In this document: in pieces, positions 1 through 8,600 of the stretch | Position numbering within the stretch: position 1 is the first letter of the stretch | Layout: every line of letters begins with the position of its first letter | Assembly: GCA_038750655.1 (NCBI GenBank) | Contig: JBCDGZ010000059.1 | Location: forward strand, 1-43,038 | Length of the DNA stretch: 43,038 nucleotides | Source: JBCDGZ01 sp038750655 | Lineage (GTDB): Bacteria; Bacteroidota; Bacteroidia; Chitinophagales; Saprospiraceae | Direction: 5' to 3' | Position numbers and translations under genes: made by a program | Notes under the pieces: model-generated | What the model was told of the DNA's origin: nothing | The model's database searches: none | Seen by the model: the letters and a program-made list of their open reading frames with translations, nothing else

Positions 1-280
1 AGTGGACTCAGGCACTTTTCAACTATATATCATCTTCCCTGCCTCAGCTCAAGCAGTGTCTCTTGATAAGGGACATGCAGTTTTTTCTTACTGAAATCCC
101 ACTTTTGTAGTATTGTCAGTGCCCTCTGCGAGAGAGCTACCGTGTACACACATTTCCTTTTCGTACAAAAGGCAGCTCTTTTTTAGTCCGAGCAGTGTCT
201 CCCGGCTAGGGGACAAAGCGATTTTGCCAGCAACTGTCACCTTTAAACAAAAGTCTTGTCTTTAGAGAAAAAAAGTTACC
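1..280. other. Leading intergenic region with three hairpins
   Basis: I see no gene here. Two related hairpins lie at 52-75 and 191-215. Both start AGCAGTGTCTC and end AGGGACA or GGGGACA. Their stems differ in sequence but still pair: TGTCTCTT with AAGGGACA in the first, TGTCTCC with GGGGACA in the second, each using one G-T pair. Between them, AGAGCT at 133-138 can pair with AGCTCT at 174-179, followed by a T-run at 179-184, with CCTTTT/AAAAGG nested inside (156-172). That could be a plus-strand terminator of a gene to the left of the window. No clear TAnnTTTG promoter was found for the protease gene that follows. Confidence 0.4.
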
Positions 281-1714
281 ATGCGAATTACTTTCAGCAT
301 TCTGGCAATGCTACTCCTCCTACTCCCTGCCTGCACCAACGAAACGAAAAACGAATCCATCAACGGCACCTGGGCCTCTATAGGGTCCGGTTGGTTTTTG
401 GAAATACAAGACAGCAGCCGTTATACCTTTTACGATCATATCCCCATTTCCTGTCTTCCCAATCGTCAAGGTCCATTGACTGAAATCATTGAATCTTTAC
501 ACCTCCAAACGGATACCCTTTCCCTACTCAAGGGGGTCATCACTTATCAATTTATCAGAGCCAAGGTCTTACCCAAAAACTGTACAACACCATTGGACGC
601 ACAAAAAGCTACCGATCCTTTGTACAACTTTGAAGTTTTTGCTGAAACGGTCAAAGAGCATTACGCCTTTATGCCGCTCAATCGCATCAATTGGGACAGT
701 CTTTACCAACAACAAAAAGCGAAGGTCGCTAAAAGCCCGACAGAAGCTCAGCTGTATTCGGTGCTGGAAGAAACATTGGAAAAACTTAACGACAACCATG
801 CTTATCTGGAAGCTACCGAAGCGGTCTATGAAGCGGCAGAACAGCTAGCCAAAGAGAGAAATGAAGAGGAGATGGAGGAGGAAGAAAGCTTACCAGAGTT
901 GGGGGACTTTCAGGTGGCCGATCAAGTTGCGGAGCATTACCTGCAAGAGGAAATGACCAAAGATTCTTGGTTGATGAAATGGGGGAAATTGACCGATAAA
1001 ATCGGCTATGTGCAGATCAAATCCATGTGGCTCTATGCAGATATGAAGCTCTCCAAAAGTCGAATGGAAGAGATTGGATTTCTGGATGCCTATGTCGAAG
1101 CTTTTCATAAAATGTACGAAGGGGATTACATCAATAAAGAGGTGGAGGGGGTTCACAAAATTATGGATCAGGTGATGAGCGACCTCTCGGATACGAAAGC
1201 GATGGTACTGGATGTGCGGTTCAATGGAGGGGGACAGGATGCGGTGAGTTTCGAAATTTTGCGTCGATTTATTCCCCAAAAATTACAAGTTGCTACCCAG
1301 CAGCTGAGATATGGGGATCAACGTACCTCTGTACTGCCGTTGTATATCGAAGGAGCTAAAGATGCTTATACAAAACCTGTTTTCCTCCTTACTTCTGCAC
1401 AAACGGGAAGTGCAGCCGAAGCCTTTTCCATTGCCTCAATGGCCATGAATAATGCCAAAAGGATCGGTTCACCAAGCGCCGGAGCCATGTCCACCGCATT
1501 GGAAAAAACACTGCCCAACGGCTGGGCTTTTGCTATTTCCAATGAAATTTATATGGATAATCAAGGCCAATTTTATGAGAACAAAGGCATCCCTGTAGAC
1601 TACGACCTAGAGTACACCAGAGATCGACAATCCTTCTTCCGAGCGATTGTTAATGATTTAGAAAAAGACAAACAGGCGGTCTTAAAAGCTGTTGCGACTT
1701 TGCAAGGAAAATAA
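281..1714 (+). CDS. S41 family peptidase, lipoprotein
   Basis: This 477-aa protein is probably a serine protease of the C-terminal processing/tricorn-core family (S41), anchored to a membrane by lipid. Residues 1-17 form a hydrophobic signal ending in a lipobox, LLPAC, with Cys18. Residues about 115-185 match the helical N-terminal domain of this family (FEVFAETVKEHYAFM, then LNDNHAYL). The catalytic domain runs from about 240 to 450: VLDVRFNGGG, then TSAQTGSAAEAF at 371-382 with the expected nucleophile Ser377. The Ser-Lys dyad Lys of CtpA-type enzymes is not evident; the later block reads GSPSAGAMSTA, closer to the IRBP/tricorn branch. An acidic stretch near residues 195-205 is unusual. The next gene converges from the other strand 6 bp away. 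Substrate unknown. Confidence 0.85.
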   Translation: MRITFSILAMLLLLLPACTNETKNESINGTWASIGSGWFLEIQDSSRYTFYDHIPISCLPNRQGPLTEIIESLHLQTDTLSLLKGVITYQFIRAKVLPKNCTTPLDAQKATDPLYNFEVFAETVKEHYAFMPLNRINWDSLYQQQKAKVAKSPTEAQLYSVLEETLEKLNDNHAYLEATEAVYEAAEQLAKERNEEEMEEEESLPELGDFQVADQVAEHYLQEEMTKDSWLMKWGKLTDKIGYVQIKSMWLYADMKLSKSRMEEIGFLDAYVEAFHKMYEGDYINKEVEGVHKIMDQVMSDLSDTKAMVLDVRFNGGGQDAVSFEILRRFIPQKLQVATQQLRYGDQRTSVLPLYIEGAKDAYTKPVFLLTSAQTGSAAEAFSIASMAMNNAKRIGSPSAGAMSTALEKTLPNGWAFAISNEIYMDNQGQFYENKGIPVDYDLEYTRDRQSFFRAIVNDLEKDKQAVLKAVATLQGK

Positions 1715-1720
1715 AACGAT

Positions 1721-4033
1721 CTATTTCAAGATCGTTATATCTCCTTTAAATATTTTACTACTGGCAATGTCCAAGCGAAGTATATAATAGTAGGTGGCAT
1801 GCGGAAGTGGATTCCCGTTGTTGTCTTGCCCCTCCCAATCGTTCTGGTAGTCTCGAACTCGGAAAACGATGTCTCCCCAGCGATTGAAGATGACCAACTC
1901 GCTGTCCGGAAAGCCAAATGGATTTTCTAGAATGTCAGGGATGATCAAAGCATCATTAATGCCATCACCATTGGGAGAAATCCCGTTGGCAATATATACG
2001 CTTGTATCGATATTCGGATTGATTTGAAAGAACACATTTACCGTCGCTGTATCGCAATAGTCAATACAGGCTGTATTGCAGATTTCGTAGCTGAATTCGG
2101 TCTCTCCGGTTGTCTCTAATGGATAGAAAAAAGTAACGGTTCCATCGTCATTATTCGCCACCGATCCAGTATCTGGTGTGCTGATCAGACTGACCTGCCA
2201 ACTGCTTACAGCGACTAGGCTGTCATTATTCACCAAATTAAAAATCGTACTGTTCTGCCCGAAAAGCGCCACCACATCATCGTCCTGAGCGCCGGGTGTA
2301 GACTCGATGAATAGGCTAAGGGTATCGCTGTCGTAGTCAGGGCACTCATCGGAGGAAAGGGTCCAGATGAACTGATTCAGGCCAGGAGCCAGGTTGCTTA
2401 CCACCGTCGTATCCGCCAGTGGATCATCGATCAAAGCATCGGTGTCGCTGATCCATTCGCCTACGACATTCGCAGGCAGTAGCGCCTGTAGCATCCCCTC
2501 GTTAATACAAGAAGATTGCATCTCGCCAACCTCTGCCGCCTCTAAAAACAAAGCCTCTTCAACAATGACTTCAGAGTTTACCGTACAGCCATTAGTCGGA
2601 TCAGTAATCTGCAAAATATAGGTCCCCGCCTGTCCGACCTGCACCGCTGCACTATCCGCACCAGCCAATACCAAGCCATCGCTGGTCACCCAATTGTATT
2701 CAAATTCATCGCTCAGTATGCCCGTTGCGGCGATCGAAACCGCCAGCTCTGCACAGTCAACCTCGGGCGCACCGGCCTCCGCCAGCGGAAAAACCGTCTC
2801 ATCCTCCACCAGCACCTCCGCCGTCGCCGTACAACCATTATCAGTATTGGTTACTGTCAACAAATACAGCCCGGCATTGTCTACCTGGGCTAAGCTCGAA
2901 TCGGCACCGCTGACAATATTCCCCCCCTGCGTCGTCCATCCGTAGCTGATGTCATCTCCTGTGCTAGAACCCGTCGTATTCAATTCTACTTCCAGCATCT
3001 GACAAGTGATATTGCTATTCACTGCCGCCTCGGCAACCGGCGCAATCGTATCCAGAAAAACCGTAACCATATCTCTCTGAATACACCCATTGGATGTATT
3101 GGTAATAATCAAAGTATAAGTCCCCAATCCGTCCACCATAGGCAACAGCGTATTATCGCCGGAGAGAATATTACCGTCGTTGGTGGTCCAGCGATAAATA
3201 AATTCGCTGCCCATCGAAGAGGCCTGCCCGTTCAAGGTGGCTACCGAATCTGCGCAGTTGATCGACTGGTCCTCCCCCGCTTCTACCGTCGGGAAATTAA
3301 AATCATTGGTCAACGTAAAGCTCTCGGTCACCGACTGCTGCGGCGTACCAGAATCAACAATTGTCACACGGTAAATGCCATCCAAAAGATTGCTGATTAC
3401 CGGATCGCTAGAGATGAAATTACTGGGACCTCTCCAATTGTAGATGAAAGGGGCAACACCGCCTTCCAGGGTCACGCTAATTTCGCTATTGGTGGGATCA
3501 GAGCAAGTGGCCAGGATGATTTCTGAATCTACAATTTGTAGTTGGTTGGATACACAAAAAATGCCGTTCATCGGATTCAGCCCGATATTGCCTCCATTGG
3601 AAGACAGATCAGAAATGTCCATCGCCAGCGGAATATTGGTAAACTCAACATCCGAACATTGCCCCTGAATACCCACCGCCGTAAAGCAAAGCGAAAACAG
3701 CACCAGGCTATCGGGTACGCTGATCCCCGCACCGAGCGGGTCGAACCAAATGATAGGCAGCTGCCCGTTAGCGATCAAGTTGAGGTTGGCTTCGAAGGTC
3801 TCTGGAACTGGGATGTTGATGTTGTTGATCGAATCCAGACGGATGATGTTGGGGTTCCAGCCCATCGAAAATTGCATATTGGTAATATTGACGAAATCTT
3901 CTGCAAAGACATCGACACAAACCGCCTCATTGGGAACGGCAGAGGCGTTGGTAACCGTGAAAGTAACTTGTGCATTCGCAAAAAGGAGGGTGAATAGGAA
4001 AAACAGGCTTAGGGTGAATTTCTTAGTGTTCAT
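1721..4033 (-). CDS. T9SS type B sorting-domain surface protein with N-terminal cohesin-like domain
   Basis: A 770-aa secreted protein with a signal peptide ending near residue 21 (LLFANAQ). Residues about 22-160 look like a cohesin domain: an opening strand ending EAVCVDVFAEDF, then FSMGWNPNIIRLDSI. Next come an SprB-like repeat (about 165-245), three Ig/PKD-like repeats of about 85 residues each opening with AEAG or similar and a conserved Cys (about 248-500), and a cadherin-like stretch. The last 85 residues are a gliding-motility type (type B, TIGR04131-like) sorting domain with SPNGDGINDAL and FNRWGDIVF. It lies 51 bp downstream of the PorP/SprF gene, the usual pairing for type B cargo, so the two are probably one operon. 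Likely surface or adhesin role; no enzyme domain was seen. Confidence 0.88.
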   Translation of the reverse strand: MNTKKFTLSLFFLFTLLFANAQVTFTVTNASAVPNEAVCVDVFAEDFVNITNMQFSMGWNPNIIRLDSINNINIPVPETFEANLNLIANGQLPIIWFDPLGAGISVPDSLVLFSLCFTAVGIQGQCSDVEFTNIPLAMDISDLSSNGGNIGLNPMNGIFCVSNQLQIVDSEIILATCSDPTNSEISVTLEGGVAPFIYNWRGPSNFISSDPVISNLLDGIYRVTIVDSGTPQQSVTESFTLTNDFNFPTVEAGEDQSINCADSVATLNGQASSMGSEFIYRWTTNDGNILSGDNTLLPMVDGLGTYTLIITNTSNGCIQRDMVTVFLDTIAPVAEAAVNSNITCQMLEVELNTTGSSTGDDISYGWTTQGGNIVSGADSSLAQVDNAGLYLLTVTNTDNGCTATAEVLVEDETVFPLAEAGAPEVDCAELAVSIAATGILSDEFEYNWVTSDGLVLAGADSAAVQVGQAGTYILQITDPTNGCTVNSEVIVEEALFLEAAEVGEMQSSCINEGMLQALLPANVVGEWISDTDALIDDPLADTTVVSNLAPGLNQFIWTLSSDECPDYDSDTLSLFIESTPGAQDDDVVALFGQNSTIFNLVNNDSLVAVSSWQVSLISTPDTGSVANNDDGTVTFFYPLETTGETEFSYEICNTACIDYCDTATVNVFFQINPNIDTSVYIANGISPNGDGINDALIIPDILENPFGFPDSELVIFNRWGDIVFRVRDYQNDWEGQDNNGNPLPHATYYYILRLDIASSKIFKGDITILK

Positions 4034-4084
4034 GTTTCTCGGAATTGGAATTTTTAAATAGGATCAAATGCTTAGTTGGGGGAT

Positions 4085-5041
4085 TTATTCTCCAATCGAA
4101 TAGGAGATATTAATTTCGTGTGTACCCCCTACATTCGGGCCGAAGGACTGGAAGGAGTAATCAAATCCGTAGCCGATTTTGAAGGTGTTGTCAAACCCGG
4201 CATTTTCACCAATGATGAAGCCGGCTTCGAGATGCGCATTACCGCCCGTTGAAGCGCCAGTACCAATCCAAAAGTTGCTGACCATTTGATAACGGATGTT
4301 AAAGTCAACGCTGACCGGCGCGTTCTGTACATACCGAATCCAGACCGAGGGTTCGATAAAAGTATCGTCGCTGAAGTATTTGTACAAGCCCAGCAGGCCG
4401 TAGTAGTGCTGTACACGTTTGGTAGAAAATTCACCATCTTCATCCTCAAAATCTAGGTTGAGGCCAAAGACTTGCGGTACCGAAATCCCACCGTATACTC
4501 GGCTCTCATCAAGGAAGCCACTTTCGATTAACTTGTAGTAATAAATTCCGAATCCAACGTCGGGAAAAATCTGAGAGAGGTCATTACCAGAGATGTTGTC
4601 ATTGGTTTCGCGCAGGCGAATTTCGGAGGTATTAACCCGGTACTGAACCATCCCGAAGGTGAGGGCCATGGACAATCCGCTGTAGTAGGCATCGTCGCTA
4701 ATTAGGCCCCCTACCCGACCGTAGAGGCCGGTGAAGCCGGTGGGACCTGTTTGATCATTAATGAGGTAGCCACCGGCCAGCAGGCCAATAGATTCTCCAT
4801 CGGCGAAGAGGTATTCGCCACGTAAGGTTTGAGTAGTTGGGGCATTACTAATGCCCTCCCATTGCACCCGATAAGAAGCACCAAAAGACAGCGGATTATC
4901 ATACAGGAAGTAGTCATGGCTGACAGCTGCAGGATTGATAATCGAAGCGTTTTCGCGATATTGAGTGAAGAGGGGAAGTTGTTGCGCAGAAATGCTTTGC
5001 AACATCGTAATAGAGATTACGAGGAGTAATAATCTTTTCAT
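4085..5041 (-). CDS. PorP/SprF family T9SS membrane protein
   Basis: A 318-aa outer-membrane protein of the PorP/SprF family (TIGR03519-like). A signal peptide ends near residue 19 (QSISAQ). The family N-terminal block follows: PLFTQYRENASIINPAAVSHDY, broken here as PLFTQYRENA and INPAAV. The rest is alternating strand-forming sequence typical of a beta barrel, ending INISYSIGE. Members near type B cargo genes help retain or display that cargo at the surface, as SprF does for SprB. Here the cargo gene follows immediately. A near-consensus -7 box (TAACTTTA, minus strand, 5063-5070) lies close to the start. A second promoter sits 407 bp upstream, with terminator-like hairpins in between. Confidence 0.9.
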   Translation of the reverse strand: MKRLLLLVISITMLQSISAQQLPLFTQYRENASIINPAAVSHDYFLYDNPLSFGASYRVQWEGISNAPTTQTLRGEYLFADGESIGLLAGGYLINDQTGPTGFTGLYGRVGGLISDDAYYSGLSMALTFGMVQYRVNTSEIRLRETNDNISGNDLSQIFPDVGFGIYYYKLIESGFLDESRVYGGISVPQVFGLNLDFEDEDGEFSTKRVQHYYGLLGLYKYFSDDTFIEPSVWIRYVQNAPVSVDFNIRYQMVSNFWIGTGASTGGNAHLEAGFIIGENAGFDNTFKIGYGFDYSFQSFGPNVGGTHEINISYSIGE

Positions 5042-5090
5042 GGGACTGAGATTTATGGGATGTAAAGTTACTCAATTTTTACACAGAATT

Positions 5091-5127
5091 AAAAAAGTCC
5101 CCTACCAAAATCATATTGACAGGGGAC
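5091..5127 (-). terminator. Intrinsic terminator or attenuator upstream of porP/sprF
   Basis: On the minus strand GTCCCCT (5127-5121) pairs with AGGGGAC (5103-5097) and is followed directly by six T residues (5096-5091). This has the form of a rho-independent terminator. It lies between the promoter at 5448 and the PorP/SprF start at 5041, so it either ends a small RNA or attenuates the operon. The 17-nt loop is longer than usual. Confidence 0.55.
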
Positions 5128-5133
5128 GGTATC

Positions 5134-5166
5134 AAAAACTGTTTAAAGATCGCTCCAACAGTTTTT
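5134..5166 (-). terminator. Second terminator-like hairpin (10-bp stem)
   Basis: AAAAACTGTT at 5134-5143 and AACAGTTTTT at 5157-5166 are perfect inverted repeats around a 13-nt loop. Read on the minus strand, the stem ends in TTTTT. It lies 6 bp before the G+C-rich hairpin at 5097-5127, so the two form a tandem terminator-like block. Confidence 0.5.
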
Positions 5167-5215
5167 GAGTTACAATAACCAAATTTAACCAATCATGATT
5201 TCTTAACGATTGCCT

Positions 5216-5344
5216 TTTCTTCATTCCATAACCAACCCTCCCCGCAACGCGGCAGTTGGGGGCAGGAGAAGCTTCACTTTTGGACAATAGCTAGAACAGC
5301 CGTTGCCAGGTGGCAAAAGAGAAAAACGCTTTGGAATGAAGAAG
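5216..5344 (-). ncRNA. Candidate structured RNA, 12-bp closing stem
   Basis: TTCTTCATTCCA at 5217-5228 is the exact reverse complement of 5332-5343, with one further G-T pair outside, enclosing about 103 nt. Inside, TTGCCA-GG-TGGCAA is a 6-bp stem (5304-5317). A second nested stem uses CCAAC/GTTGG and CCGC/GCGG (about 5231-5260). No open frame of note crosses it. On the minus strand it sits between a TATCTTTG promoter box (5455-5448) and the hairpins at 5166-5097, so a transcript of roughly 350 nt is predicted. It could be a small RNA (6S-like topology is one possibility) or a 5' leader of porP/sprF. The strand is inferred from the promoter and terminators. I could not match it to a known family. 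Confidence 0.4.
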
Positions 5345-5447
5345 AAGATAATCGGATGTATGAGGACTAGGAGACAACCCGTCAAACAGGTATTCACCTC
5401 ATTTCTTTTCTCCTTATAGATTAATTCAGCATTAAATAATTACAATT

Positions 5448-5493
5448 CAAAGATACGATAAATTCACCTTTGATGAATACCCCAAAGGTGGTA
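5448..5493 (-). promoter_or_regulatory. Promoter with TACC-N8-GGTA operator (site A)
   Basis: On the minus strand the -7 box is TATCTTTG (5455-5448), matching TAnnTTTG. Exactly 22 bp upstream is the dyad TACC-N8-GGTA (5478-5493). The usual -33 TTTG is absent at its normal distance. The dyad centre would lie near -43, the place of a class II activator. It would drive the leader or small RNA and possibly porP/sprF. The same layout recurs at 10797, 11912 and, as a half-site, 14536. Confidence 0.6.
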
Positions 5494-5540
5494 AATATCT
5501 TATGAGAAATTGCTGTGTAGTGTGCCTTTGAAGGAGGGAT

Positions 5541-5580
5541 AAAAAAACAGGACGCCTGCCAATTAGGCAAACGTCCTGTG
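5541..5580 (-). terminator. Intrinsic terminator of the 1653-aa gene
   Basis: On the minus strand ACAGGACG (5579-5572) pairs with CGTCCTGT (5554-5547), and the stem can be extended inward by GCCT/AGGC. The tail is seven T residues (5547-5541). It sits about 40 bp after the stop codon. A further perfect 9-bp stem, AAACAATTG/CAATTGTTT, lies at 5586-5608 next to the stop. Confidence 0.8.
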
Positions 5581-5616
5581 TTATTAAACAATTGATTAAC
5601 AATTGTTTATATGGAG

Positions 5617-8600
5617 TTATTTCACTTTCAACATTTTCAAGGTACGACTGTCAGTTGCCGTCTGCAATTGGTAGTAGAATACCCCGCCACCAGGCAGTTC
5701 GTTGGCCTCTACCGTCAGCATATGATGACCTGCATCGTAGTTGGACACCACGCGCTTCACCTCCCGGCCTGCGACATCGTAGACACTAAATACCGCCTGC
5801 GTTGCCTCCGGCAAATAGAAGCTCACCAGCGTCTGCTCGCGGAATGGGTTAGGCTGGTTTTGCAGCAGCTCGAAGCTCATAGAAGTCGTCTGCCCAACTT
5901 CGAAATCCAGTGCCACACCCCAACGCTCTAGTGCATCTTGTTCGCCAGCGAGGTAGGCTTCAGCGGCTGTATAATCATCGCTCAAGCTGATGACTTCTGA
6001 CCAGCGCACGTCCTGCTTCGCACGGAAGCGGATTTCGAATAGATCACCGCTTTCTGAAATTGCTTCAGGATCATTCCAGCTCGTGGTCAGCACTCCTCTA
6101 TCGAGTAAAGCCTTACCGAAGTTAGCAGCATTCAGCCCTGGCAGTTGAGCGGCATTGGTCTCGACAAATTCCAGCGCCTCAGTATCGAATTGCAGTGCAA
6201 ACTGATAACCCAACACGGATTGGAAGTCATCGGCGCGGAAAGTCAGGCTGTATTCTTCACCAGCCTTCAGCTGCTTGTCTTTCAATTGGAAAGTCAGGTT
6301 CTCGCTGCTTCTATCTTCACTAGAAACTAGATCTGTACTAGCCGAGCAATTGACATCTCCAGTCTTGATCGCTACAAAATCTGCCTCTACCATTCCTTCT
6401 AGTCCATTAATGCTATAAACTTCAGGGAAGGTAGACAAGAATGGATTCGTAGGATCTTCGAAGTTATACTCCTGTGGGACAAAGCGCCAAGAAGTATTGC
6501 TCTCAAATTCTGTGTCGATGTAAAGAATTAACTTCCGAATTTCAACCATATCAAAGGTCGTTACAGAACCAGAGTTATTGGCATCCGCAGCGATGATCTT
6601 GTATGGAGAATTCAATGCTTCTACACCGAGAATATGTTTACTGATCAACACCAAGTCAAAGGTCGTCACCCCGTTGAGTGGGTTGATATTCTTATCTGGA
6701 TTGATAATGTAGTTTTGATTTTCTTGAAGGCTGAAGAAATTAAAAGAGCCGCCGCTATTTGTCATTTGCGAACCTGTCATAAATCCTTCCAGACCAACAT
6801 TGACATTGGCAATACCAATTCCTTCCTCGTTGCGAATTTCACCAGTTACACTCACCGTCTGACCATCACAGTTGTTCAACACCACACCAACTAAGCAAGA
6901 GGAGTAGTTGCCGGCCTCGTCGAAAACGAAGACGGTGAAGCTGAGGTTTTGGCCGGCGTCGGCACAAGTCAGGCGGATGCTGCGATCATTAGGATCAGTA
7001 GAGAAGGCGAAGACCAAGTCGGCCTGCTCCGTACAATTATCAAAGCTCCCCAGATCGAAATCAGAAGCCCAGATGTCCACAAATCCTCCCGCAGTATCGG
7101 GCATTGGAATCGTAGAAATTCCTACCTCACAGTAGGCCGTTGGCGGCTTGCAATCTTCAATCGTAAAGAGGTATTCACAAACGCTGGTGTTTCCACAACC
7201 ATCCTCTGCTCCCCAAAGAATACGGTGCGTACCGACGGGATAAGTTCCATCAGCATTGGCATCCTCTGCCGCAAAGGTGCGTACGGGCAAGAAGTTAGGA
7301 TTAGGGAATGGATAAACGTTGCCGTAGTTGTCAGAGTATCCCAAAATATCGTATTGGCCATCATTGAAGGCATCCAATTTGAAATCAATGCGCAGGTCTT
7401 CCAGCATGCTACAATCATCGCTGATCTCTGGACGGAGTTCGATGATGCCTACACACTGAGCAGCGATATAATTTGGATCAAGTGGATCGGTGATGGAGCT
7501 ATTGGGATCACCGAAGCCACAGAAGGTCTTGTCGGTGCAATCGGCAAAATCAGGGCCATTATTATTAACCAGCTTGATGACTTGCTGCCAATCCCATTGC
7601 CACTCACCAGTGTACGTACCGTTCTGGAATTCCTCGAAGAGGCACCAGTCGACCACTCGCCAGTTGCGGAAGATTTTGACACAAGAGCTGTCTATGAAAA
7701 TGAAAGGCTCATCTTCGAAAGTAGCGGCAATCATGCTACAATTATCATCGTCGAAACGAGGACGACGATCTTCTTCGAATTGTACCGCCAAGTTTTCTGG
7801 CAAGAAGGTCTCTGTACCTGGACCCTGGCAAGTGGTTACTTCTACATCGCAAGGCCACTCGATGAGTTTAATGCGATTTTGCAAGCCTTGACCGGGGATA
7901 TTAACCAAGTCACATTCGCCAACATCTTTTGGCGTGAAGCGCCAGCAGGCAGTTGGTACGTAGAACTCCTTACAGTCGATAATGGTAATGGTCTGTGTGG
8001 CCAGGTTACTCCAGTTGCCGGATCCGTCGGAGGAGCGCCAGCGGCGGATGATGGTTCCTTTACCACAAGTCAGATTCGAAATAATCTGCTGATCAATCAT
8101 TTGATCACAATTGCTCAGCGAATATCCGTCTTTGCCCCAGTATATATCGTATTGATCATCATAACAAGGATCGTCGAAGATATTTGGTGGTGCAAATTCA
8201 CTAAAGCGAGGATGAGCAGGGCAAACGCGATCACGAATAATGATGGAATCACGATCTACCGCATTGGGAACATTAGGAACAACTTCTCCAAAAACATCAT
8301 CCAATTCAGTGGTAAAATCATTAGGATTGTCTGGATCGAAAGGGAACCAGAAATCACAAGTCACGGTAATATCTGCTGGTGGGAAAACTCTTGGTGCCTG
8401 CTTATCCTGTACCGTAACTTCTACCATACAATCGTTGAAGCGGCCATACAGGGCTCCACCCGGCATCATCTCCTCTGGCAATACGCCAGCGTAATCCGCA
8501 GGATCTTCGCCCGGAGGAACCAGGTTCGGGAAGACCTGACCAAAGGTAAATGGCGTTGGGTCAACATCAAAGACCCGGAAAACCACCATGATTGGCCCAT

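Noticed and set aside
5091..5455. tmRNA or RNase P RNA
   Set aside because: The size is similar, but there is no tRNA-like CCA end or T-loop for tmRNA and no GAGGAAAGTCC-type core for RNase P RNA.
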